Source of the DNA: Methanomassiliicoccaceae archaeon UBA367
Lineage (GTDB): Archaea; Thermoplasmatota; Thermoplasmata; Methanomassiliicoccales; Methanomethylophilaceae
NCBI GenBank assembly: GCA_002506255.1
Contig: DAXF01000092.1
Location: 432-7,264, forward strand
Reading direction: 5' to 3'
DNA: 6,833 bases
Shown: piece by piece, positions 1 through 5,040 of the stretch
How the letters are laid out: the number at the start of each line of letters is the position of its first letter
Numbering within the stretch: position 1 is the first letter of the stretch
The notes under the pieces: model-generated
The model's input: only the letters and a program-made list of their open reading frames with translations
Told to the model about the DNA's origin: nothing
Database searches by the model: none
Position numbers and translations under genes: made by a program

Positions 1-91
1 TGCAAAGGAAAGAGGGTTTATCGAGGTATCCCGAATTCTATGTATTGAACGCACTGATTCTTAACTGAAAATCTAAAACATGGAGCATTAT

Positions 92-172
92 TCAATAATA
101 TACCGCGTAGTCCGGCAAATCCTCTCCGCAGAATTCCTCTAATGTCTTCCCGGTGTTGCAAAGCTTCCTTTC
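92..172 (-). pseudogene. C-terminal fragment of a duplicated gene (repeat copy 1)
   Basis: Read on the minus strand this segment encodes E-RKLCNT followed by GKTLEEFCGEDLPDYAVYY and a TGA stop at 94-92. The same tail is encoded at 1323-1403, with 3 differences in the last 25 residues. At DNA level the two copies differ at about 19 of 84 positions without gaps, mostly at synonymous third positions, so this was once selected as protein. The frame continues upstream only to a stop inside the end of the acyltransferase gene and has no start codon, so it is a gene tail without its body. Homology ends just after the stop (both copies continue TGAATAA). The function of the parent protein is not recognised; the other copy suggests a DNA-binding protein. 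Confidence 0.6.
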
Positions 173-180
173 CGGACGGA

Positions 181-197
181 CCTCCTTTTTTAGGAGG
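181..197 (-). terminator. Stem-loop overlapping the acyltransferase stop codon
   Basis: The minus-strand sequence CCTCCTAAAAAAGGAGG is a perfect 6-bp inverted repeat with a 5-base loop. It contains the TAA stop of the acyltransferase gene and sits just before repeat copy 1. It could act as a 3'-end structure or terminator, but no T-run follows it on the minus strand, so this is weak. The 3' arm is a Shine-Dalgarno-like GGAGG paired to CCTCC, but no start codon follows at a usable distance. Confidence 0.35.
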
Positions 198-1284
198 TTG
201 CTTCCGACTTCCCTTTCTTACCATTAAAGAAAATATTACTGATATGTTTTATAGCGAATGCGAAGACAATAGACAAAATGAAACTGAATATGAAGCACGT
301 CATCATATCCGGGAACCATTCTTTGGAGACCAGAATCATCACTCCATGAATTATATAAAATTCATATGATATTTCACCCATAAAGTCGGTCAAAGGGGAA
401 AGTGCGTCCAAGCCTGCTATGATTAGCAGTATTGTTATCAGGGGCAGAATTACAGCCAGGTTGTCAAGATGGCCCAGCTGAATTCCTGAAACATAATAGA
501 CGATATTGCAGAGAAGCAATGTGGTCAACCACCATATAGTATTGTTTTTTCTCATAACCAACGAGGCCAGCAATATTGTCCCGACCAACAAACATTGGAG
601 GTTTCCATAGACCAGATTGTTGATTGCCGGTTCCAGGTTCTTAGAAACAGCATACGCCAAGATTGCCGTTGCACATATTGAAACAATCAGAATATTGTGT
701 GGCCGGACCGACTCAATTCGGTCTCTGTAATATGACCATATGAGGCCCACAGGAAACATCATACCGGAGCCATACCACATAGGCAACTGCTGGGATAGCA
801 GCACCATCATAACAAAGACCATTGCTGTGACCGCGGCAATGGCCAGTTTGGGTTTCAAATATTTGAACGAAACATAGAAAAACATATAGAAAAAAATCAG
901 TTCGACCACGAACCATGTGACGGTTGACGCAGGTCCACCAGAAATGAGGTCATAAAGATATCTTTGATCGCTGAGTATCGAGTGATTATCGAAAACAAAC
1001 AATTGAAAAACCAAAACAAACAATCCTGCAATCCAGACCGGGACTAGGAGCCTTGCCGTCTTCTTTCCGATGAAATCATCTAGATAATTCTTTTTGCTCT
1101 TGAAGCTCTCCATCAGTCCAAAGCCAGAGAGCATGAAGAATGCGCCCACCAGTAGATGCCCCACTCCAGGCACAGTCTCATAAGGGAACATGCCCGCAAA
1201 ATGAAAAATGAAAATGCCCACAATGAGCATTCCCCGTAGCCTGTTCGTCCTTTCAATGGAAAACGCACTATCTGGTTTCGACAC
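190..1284 (-). CDS. Membrane O-acyltransferase, acyltransferase 3 (OafA/NodX-like) family
   Basis: A 364-aa polytopic membrane protein of the acyltransferase 3 family, which transfers acetyl or other acyl groups to extracellular sugars or lipids. The diagnostic R-X10-H motif is present (R17 to H28, within the first membrane helix). FFMLSGFGL (49-57) and GEISYEFYIIHG (303-314, with Y307 and H313) are also typical of the family. About ten hydrophobic segments follow, and the C-terminus is short and basic (NGKKGKSEATS). The start is a GTG at 1284: an in-frame TAA lies about 20 bases upstream, there is no ATG before residue 19, and residue 19 already falls inside the R-X10-H motif. No Shine-Dalgarno is visible; a TATA-like box about 26 bases upstream suggests a leaderless mRNA. 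The gene is visibly more AT-rich than the operon to its right and lies between two direct repeats, which suggests a separate origin. The substrate is unknown; surface glycan modification is the usual role. Confidence 0.9.
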   Translation of the reverse strand: MSKPDSAFSIERTNRLRGMLIVGIFIFHFAGMFPYETVPGVGHLLVGAFFMLSGFGLMESFKSKKNYLDDFIGKKTARLLVPVWIAGLFVLVFQLFVFDNHSILSDQRYLYDLISGGPASTVTWFVVELIFFYMFFYVSFKYLKPKLAIAAVTAMVFVMMVLLSQQLPMWYGSGMMFPVGLIWSYYRDRIESVRPHNILIVSICATAILAYAVSKNLEPAINNLVYGNLQCLLVGTILLASLVMRKNNTIWWLTTLLLCNIVYYVSGIQLGHLDNLAVILPLITILLIIAGLDALSPLTDFMGEISYEFYIIHGVMILVSKEWFPDMMTCFIFSFILSIVFAFAIKHISNIFFNGKKGKSEATS

Positions 1285-1320
1285 GGGGACTATAACTCTG
1301 ATGAGTTATTAAATTGTTTT
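1285..1320 (-). promoter_or_regulatory. Putative leaderless promoter with inverted repeat before the acyltransferase
   Basis: The minus strand carries an AT-rich ATTTAATAA box at 1314-1306, about 26 bases before the GTG start, the right spacing for an archaeal TATA box on a leaderless transcript. A perfect inverted repeat, ATAACTC-tgat-GAGTTAT (1292-1298 and 1303-1309), partly overlaps this box and lies between it and the start. It is positioned where a bound regulator would block transcription. There is no Shine-Dalgarno. The repeat is seen directly; the promoter and operator roles are inferred. Confidence 0.4.
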
Positions 1321-1322
1321 AT

Positions 1323-1403
1323 TCAGTAATATACAACATAATCTGGTAGATCCTCACCGCAGAACTCTTCCAGCGTCTTTCCCGTTCTGCGAAGCTTCCT
1401 TTC
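1323..1403. repeat. Direct repeat copy 2 (partner at 92-172)
   Basis: This 81-base stretch is about 77% identical, without gaps, to 92-172 and in the same orientation. It encodes the tail GKTLEEFCGEDLPDYVVYY plus stop. The two copies bracket the acyltransferase gene, 1231 bases apart. The divergence and synonymous pattern indicate old paralogous gene ends rather than a fresh target-site duplication. Confidence 0.7.
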
Positions 1404-1589
1404 CGATCTTAATCGGATCATCCTAAGTGAGTCTTGAGACATCTTGTATTCTTGTGAAATACTCAATGAGGACTCTCCGCGATTGCTCTCATTATTGTCG
1501 AGGATCTCCTGGATGATGCCGCGCTCGCACCCGGTGACCTGGGCGATGCTGAGGAGAGCGCTGGCCAGATCCGTAAATCTATCAAAGAG
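1323..1589 (-). pseudogene. Start-less remnant of a putative tandem-HTH DNA-binding protein
   Basis: An open frame of 88 codons runs from just after a TAG (1592-1590) to a TGA at 1325-1323, with no ATG or GTG in its first 49 codons, so it is probably a 5'-truncated gene; an unusual start cannot be excluded. Two segments look like helix-turn-helix units: LLSIAQVTGCERGIIQEIL (12-30) and LSISQEYKMSQDSLRMIRL (42-60). They share an LSI(A/S)Q opening, so they may be an internal duplication. A basic linker RSERKLRR (61-68) leads to the tail GKTLEEFCGEDLPDYVVYY, which is repeated at 92-172. Composition changes sharply inside the frame: about 1500-1580 (N-terminal part) is GC-rich, the rest AT-rich, which hints at a recombination joint or uneven decay. 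The parent family is not recognised. Its position between an element-like operon and the acyltransferase suggests an element or locus boundary. Confidence 0.5.
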
Positions 1590-1704
1590 CTAATTAGTTA
1601 ACTAAAATCGGGATGTATATAGAGCCGTTAAGGCTTAATCTTAATCGACCCACAAGAACCTCGTCAACGACTTAAACAATATAACGCACAATCGCTACGG
1701 GGAC
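1590..1704 (-). promoter_or_regulatory. Non-coding spacer with TATA box and 12-bp palindrome
   Basis: No coding frame is supported here. On the minus strand a good archaeal TATA motif, CTATATAC, lies at 1622-1615. A perfect palindrome, TTAGTTAACTAA, lies at 1594-1605, between that box and the expected transcript start near 1592. This is exactly where the start-less HTH remnant begins, so it may be the surviving promoter and operator of the damaged gene. The remaining bases up to the stop of the HTH regulator show nothing recognisable, and I see no tRNA or attachment site. Confidence 0.35.
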
Positions 1705-1986
1705 TCAGAAAACGTGGGTGAAATACGTAGGAACAAGCTCGTCGGCGGCATCCCAGTTCTCCTCACCCACGACGGCCCATATCTTATCCCAACCGCGACG
1801 GTTGAGATTATGGACCGCTTCCTTGGTGATGCCCCAGTGCTTGGCCAGATCCCCGAAGGCGTGATTGGGGTTCAGGACGGCTATCGCCTCACGGAACGTC
1901 AGATCGCACTTCTCCTGCAGCCTGTATACCATCAATGCGAATTCTTCTTCGCTCGCTCCTTGGAACCATTGCAGAGATTCAGACAT
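1705..1986 (-). CDS. Small helix-turn-helix regulator
   Basis: A 93-aa soluble protein. Residues 45-69 (GDLAKHWGITKEAVHNLNRRG and on) read as a helix-turn-helix with the turn at WGIT and a recognition helix around KEAVHNLNRRG. It resembles the sigma-region-4/phage-repressor style of HTH; I do not recognise a specific family. The N-terminal 40 residues look helical (EEEFALMVYRLQEKCDLTFREAIAVL) and could dimerise. It starts with ATG 27 bases after the stop of the protease-like gene, has no Shine-Dalgarno, and has its own TATA-like box and inverted repeat immediately upstream, so it is probably a leaderless, self-regulated gene. As the only regulator next to the operon, it is a candidate controller of the element. 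The opposite strand has an open frame of similar length, but it gives no credible protein. DNA binding is fairly likely; the targets are inferred. Confidence 0.7.
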   Translation of the reverse strand: MSESLQWFQGASEEEFALMVYRLQEKCDLTFREAIAVLNPNHAFGDLAKHWGITKEAVHNLNRRGWDKIWAVVGEENWDAADELVPTYFTHVF

Positions 1987-2019
1987 GAATCATAACATAA
2001 TGGTTATGATATTTATTTC
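1987..2019 (-). promoter_or_regulatory. Putative TATA box and 8+8 inverted-repeat operator of the HTH gene
   Basis: The minus strand has AAATAAATAT at 2018-2009, about 27 bases before the ATG, suiting an archaeal TATA box for a leaderless transcript and overlapping the stop of the preceding gene. Between it and the ATG lies a perfect inverted repeat, ATCATAAC-N6-GTTATGAT (1989-1996 and 2003-2010). Half-sites of this length directly before a small HTH gene are a common autoregulatory layout. The repeat is seen; the operator role is inferred. Confidence 0.5.
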
Positions 2020-3125
2020 TTTTTCAATTGCGCAAGTCTCCTCTTCGCAGATACGTCCGGATACCCCAGACCCTTCAGGTTCAGATTCGCTATATTGGAC
2101 TTGTCGAAATTCTTCTCCACCGAGGCTATGGCCCTCTGCCCTCTCAATCCGGTGCTGCCGGTCTCAGAGGATCCTGCGTAAAGCTCTCTGTCTTCGGAGA
2201 TCATGGTCTTTGCATCCTTGCCATTCTTCGGGACCAAAGCATGATAGCCTGCATTGTTCGGCTGCTTGTAATTCCTCTGCCTGGCGAGCGTTTCCGACAC
2301 CGTCGCGGCCTCTTCGAGCGCAACATCGTCCCTGTGCACGGCGACTCTGTGGGGGTCCCTCGAGCGCGTCTTCGTAAGAGTCTTTCCGCGCTTGGCATCC
2401 ACCAGTCGTGCGTGATGCACCGCCTCATGCAGCAGCGTGTCCCCGTCATCGACGTAACGGGGGTCTATCCTGATCAGATGGGACATCCCGTCTTTTCGTC
2501 CGTGATATTCTCCGGCCACGTTGTCCTTGAGCTTGACGATATCTATAGTCATGCCGTTCTTGAATATCTCCTTCTGTTCCCTTATAGTGAAGCTGTTGGT
2601 CAGAACGTTTCTGATCGTCTTCTGATCCTGCTTCGTGCCGCCTATGATTGCTACTTTGCCCTGAGCCTCCCTGCGCCCTTCCGACTGTAAATTCGCAAGC
2701 TCGAATATCCCGCTGCCGGGGTCGTCTATCCCCTGGACATCGGAAGTGTTGGGTCTCGCCCACCATTCCGCCACATCCTCTGGCTTCAGGTCTCCCTTGA
2801 GGGTTGTTTTGGCATACGAGCTCTGATCTATGCGTATGTTGCGACGTTCCGTTTTAGGACCTGTCCCCTCGGTCACATTGGTGAATCTCGCAGATAGCGC
2901 GTACTTCGGCACATTCCCCTTCTCATCAACAGGGATCCTGTACTTCTGTCCGTTCACCGTGACCGTCTCCGTCTTGACCTCTTTGAACCGCGAACCCACG
3001 GGTGCCAATTTGGCGCCGTTCCTAAGCGGTGCCTGTTTCCCCTCGGCGAACCTGCCCAGCTCGTCTCTAGGCTGCTTCCTAGCGCGTTTGCTTTGAGCTT
3101 TCGCGAGCTTCGTCTTCGCCACCAT
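2013..3125 (-). CDS. Basic protein with HExxH metallopeptidase motif and phage-type RDELGRFA motif
   Basis: A 370-aa protein with three visible parts. Residues 1-45 are strongly basic and contain RDELGRFA (20-27), a motif type often found near the ends of bacteriophage head, portal or protease-related proteins. The middle (about 50-225) is not recognised. Residues 226-285 carry a zincin signature: LLHEAVHHARL (231-241) with H233-E234-x2-H237, followed about 30 residues later by ALEEAATVSETLARQ (269-283), whose glutamates could supply the third zinc ligand and helix. The C-terminus is again basic (KRRLAQLKKK). The ATG at 3125 is chosen over the upstream GTG at 3134 because GGGGTGA lies 8 bases before it. 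It is the last gene of the operon, after two basic small proteins. In a viral element such a protein could process structural proteins or act on the host envelope; that is inference. No signal peptide or membrane helix is visible. Confidence 0.7.
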   Translation of the reverse strand: MVAKTKLAKAQSKRARKQPRDELGRFAEGKQAPLRNGAKLAPVGSRFKEVKTETVTVNGQKYRIPVDEKGNVPKYALSARFTNVTEGTGPKTERRNIRIDQSSYAKTTLKGDLKPEDVAEWWARPNTSDVQGIDDPGSGIFELANLQSEGRREAQGKVAIIGGTKQDQKTIRNVLTNSFTIREQKEIFKNGMTIDIVKLKDNVAGEYHGRKDGMSHLIRIDPRYVDDGDTLLHEAVHHARLVDAKRGKTLTKTRSRDPHRVAVHRDDVALEEAATVSETLARQRNYKQPNNAGYHALVPKNGKDAKTMISEDRELYAGSSETGSTGLRGQRAIASVEKNFDKSNIANLNLKGLGYPDVSAKRRLAQLKKK

Positions 3126-3130
3126 GGAGC

Positions 3131-3337
3131 TCACCCCTTTCTCTTCCTGCGTGCCTTGTCGGCAGGCTTGGCCAGCTTTATCTGCACGATCGCGCCGCCG
3201 TTCTTCTCCCGGGTCCGTGTCTGCGAGATCGTTCTGTCTACTTTGGCCCGCTCTTTGGCATTGCGGATCTTGTCCCTCTCGATCTTGTTCTTCTTCATCT
3301 GATCGCTCAGTGAGCGCTCACGGTTCCAAAAGCTCAT
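3131..3337 (-). CDS. Small, highly basic protein (68 aa)
   Basis: A 68-aa protein with about one third Lys plus Arg (roughly 23 of 68), no membrane segment and no cysteine. The middle (about 14-45) is rich in alternating charged residues and probably forms a long helix; the end is KARRKRKG. A near-perfect Shine-Dalgarno, AAAGGAGGT, precedes the ATG and is encoded in the last codons of the upstream gene, with which it overlaps as ATGA. This supports real, translationally coupled expression despite the low complexity. Nucleic-acid binding or genome compaction would fit the charge and the operon context, but no family is recognised. Confidence 0.65.
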   Translation of the reverse strand: MSFWNRERSLSDQMKKNKIERDKIRNAKERAKVDRTISQTRTREKNGGAIVQIKLAKPADKARRKRKG

Positions 3338-3579
3338 TTCTTACCTCCTTTGGTATTCATGCTCTTCACCACTTCGGTGGGTGTGAGCCTGACTGCAGGC
3401 TTCTTCTCCTGCTTCTTTTTCTTCATAATGCTTCTCACAGGCGTTCCGGTCTTCCGAACAACGCCCTCTGTTCTGCTTTGACGCTTTTCTATTGGCTTGT
3501 TTTCACGTTTACCCCCTGATTTAGGTCTCACTTTAGGCTTCTTTTTTTCAGTCTGGTTCCTTCTCCTCAGCTTAAACAT
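3334..3579 (-). CDS. Small, highly basic protein (81 aa)
   Basis: An 81-aa protein with about 37% Lys plus Arg (roughly 20 K and 10 R). It is low in hydrophobic residues, with basic runs at KLRRR (3-7), KKKPKVRPK (12-20), KKKK (53-56) and a GGKK end. It is probably disordered without a partner. It starts with an ATG inside the end of the ATPase gene, preceded by GGGGGT 6 bases upstream, and its stop overlaps the start of the next gene, so it is part of the same coupled operon. It lies directly after the ATPase, a position compatible with a DNA-condensing or packaging accessory protein, but there is no sequence family to support a specific role. Confidence 0.65.
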   Translation of the reverse strand: MFKLRRRNQTEKKKPKVRPKSGGKRENKPIEKRQSRTEGVVRKTGTPVRSIMKKKKQEKKPAVRLTPTEVVKSMNTKGGKK

Positions 3580-4697
3580 TGACCTACCCCCTTCTCATTC
3601 TCCTCCGGGGTCTCAAAACTCCCCTCGTCCCCCTCCTTATTAGGTTTTATATATGCGCCCGCGTCCGAAGCTTTTTGAATTATTTTTTTGGCATAGAAAA
3701 CCTTCCTGTGACGCGCCATTATCGTCTGCTCCAAGTCCCCCTCTACGAATGCGATGTCCTTCCACTTCATCCCAAGGATCCTTGCTCTCTCTGCTCTGTG
3801 GGCCTGCAGGGTATTCATGTCAATGATCTCCTTCACCCCATCATCATCTTCTTCCGTGTCTCCGTCCCACTTATCGAAATAGTCGCAGATCGCGTCAGGT
3901 ATCGCCGTGGAGATCCCCTTTGAAACGGATCTCAGGAAATCCTTTATGTCGAATGTCTTACCGGCACTGTTCTCGCCAAGAGAGAAATCCGCAGCCGAAA
4001 GGGTATCGTATGACCATTCTCCTTCCTTGAGAGAATCGAGAGGCTTCGTCCAAGGAGTAGCCCCTAAACGTATGGGTATGTCCTCCATGGCCGAACTCAT
4101 GGAGAGGAAGGTCAGCTCTCTGGCAGGTAAACGGCCCCGCGATTGAGATGCTATTGAAGTTGCCATCGCCCTGTCCTTTCTCATGAGTATGCCGCAGTAT
4201 CCGGGCTCCTTATCATCATCGAAGTTGCGTATCTTAGGTGCCAGATTACGCCTGGTCGGTGTAAGGAACATCGTGCACATTCCGAACTTACGGGTGTTGC
4301 CCATGAACTTTATCAGCGCCTGATTCTCTGCCGCAGCATTAAGATCTGCGATCATGAAGTTCTGAGCCTCATCAAGCACGAAGGCGATCGTCACATTCCC
4401 CATCCCATGCTTCTTCAGAAGCTGGCCAGCGGTTCTGAGGGCATCTGCCATTGTGTTGATGTAGTGTATGCCGGGAGGATGGCCGAGCACGATCTTACTG
4501 TTCTTCTTTGTTCCGAAGACAATGTTGGTTATGATCTCGATCTTCCCGACATCAGGATACTCTCCGTTGGCCAGAGCGTGAAGAAGAGAAATGGCGCCGT
4601 ATGTCTTACCGCTGCCACGGGGGCCTTCGATTATCCAATTAACGCCGGGCCGGAAATAATCCTTGAGGAAGAGACCAAAATCGAACTCAATCGCCAT
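3567..4697 (-). CDS. Zot/HerA/FtsK-like P-loop ATPase, probable packaging or assembly motor
   Basis: A 376-aa ATPase. The Walker A motif GPRGSGKT is at 25-32, preceded by the strand NWII. A TN pair after a strand (EIITN, 54-58) is typical of Zot-like ATPases. The Walker B motif IAFVLDEAQ (104-112) ends in D109-E110. It is followed by GNTRKFGMCTMFLTPTRRNL (133-152), matching the polar strand and arginine region seen after Walker B in Zot and HerA/FtsK relatives. An acidic linker (DGDTEEDDD, 278-286) leads to a basic helical C-terminal domain (about 295-350). No transmembrane helix is visible, unlike classical Zot/pI. A second GxxxxGKT match, GENSAGKT, occurs at 241-248. The ATG has GAGGTG about 9 bases upstream, and its start overlaps the upstream gene. 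In viruses and mobile elements such ATPases drive DNA packaging, virion extrusion or DNA transfer; the membrane proteins encoded upstream fit a membrane-bound motor. The ATPase fold is secure, the exact role inferred. Confidence 0.85.
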   Translation of the reverse strand: MAIEFDFGLFLKDYFRPGVNWIIEGPRGSGKTYGAISLLHALANGEYPDVGKIEIITNIVFGTKKNSKIVLGHPPGIHYINTMADALRTAGQLLKKHGMGNVTIAFVLDEAQNFMIADLNAAAENQALIKFMGNTRKFGMCTMFLTPTRRNLAPKIRNFDDDKEPGYCGILMRKDRAMATSIASQSRGRLPARELTFLSMSSAMEDIPIRLGATPWTKPLDSLKEGEWSYDTLSAADFSLGENSAGKTFDIKDFLRSVSKGISTAIPDAICDYFDKWDGDTEEDDDGVKEIIDMNTLQAHRAERARILGMKWKDIAFVEGDLEQTIMARHRKVFYAKKIIQKASDAGAYIKPNKEGDEGSFETPEENEKGVGQCLS

Positions 4698-5040
4698 CTT
4701 CTTCTACACCTCTGAAATACTTGCTCAGGTAGCTGTTACTCTGACTTCTGGACTGGCCGATGAGCCCGACGCTCCTCATGATCATCTCATACACGGTGAT
4801 CCAGGACTGGAAAGTATCGTAGTCCAGGGTGGAGTATATGTCCTCCGGCAGAGGATTCTTCTCAAGCTGCTCAACATATTGCTCATTGCTCCAAAGGTCC
4901 TTGGGCATGGCCATGCTGAGGGCTGAGGCGAAGGAACGCAAGTAGAACACCCTCGTATCCATGCGGTTAAAGGCCGCCAGCAGATCCGTATAGCTGACAT
5001 TCAGCGGCCGCACAACATCCAGATAGAGCGCCTCAGCCAC
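4687..5040 (-). CDS. Unrecognised soluble protein (117 aa) upstream of the ATPase
   Basis: I do not recognise this protein. I choose the GTG at 5040 (VAEALYLDVV) rather than a further upstream start: a strong GGGGAGGTGG lies 9 bases before it, and the earlier in-frame codons give a Cys/Arg/Pro-rich shadow of the preceding gene. The protein appears largely helical, with no convincing membrane segment. It has amphipathic stretches YTDLLAAFNRM (17-27) and TFQSWITVYEMIMRSVGL (76-93), and a Ser/Gln-rich, then acidic C-terminus (GQSRSQSNSYL ... EEDGD). It overlaps the preceding gene by 8 bases and the ATPase by 11, so it is translationally coupled to both. An ATPase partner or minor structural protein would suit the position, but that is a guess. 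Confidence 0.65.
   Translation of the reverse strand: MAEALYLDVVRPLNVSYTDLLAAFNRMDTRVFYLRSFASALSMAMPKDLWSNEQYVEQLEKNPLPEDIYSTLDYDTFQSWITVYEMIMRSVGLIGQSRSQSNSYLSKYFRGVEEDGD

Noticed and set aside
18..224. 68-codon minus-strand frame starting in the end of the acyltransferase gene
   Set aside because: It reads repeat copy 1 in a different frame from the one whose peptide is conserved at 1323-1403, and its own peptide is Arg/Gly-rich without features.
1296..1340. Box C-like TGATGA on the plus strand as a C/D RNA
   Set aside because: No box D (CTGA) or paired terminal stem at the required distance.
1590..1704. tRNA or other structured RNA gene in the spacer
   Set aside because: No cloverleaf arms, no T-loop consensus and no long stem could be found.
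1283..1705. 9-base repeat ACGGGGACT at 1283-1291 and 1697-1705 as possible attachment sites
   Set aside because: A shared 9-mer is expected many times by chance in a window of this size, there is no tRNA or integrase, and one copy overlaps the acyltransferase start codon.
1714..1995. Plus-strand frame antisense to the HTH regulator
   Set aside because: Same length as the regulator but no HTH or other motif, no ribosome binding site, and all neighbouring genes are on the minus strand.
2028..2690. Long plus-strand frame opposite the protease-like gene
   Set aside because: Mirror of a coding frame; the peptide shows no domain, and the minus-strand gene has motifs and a ribosome binding site.
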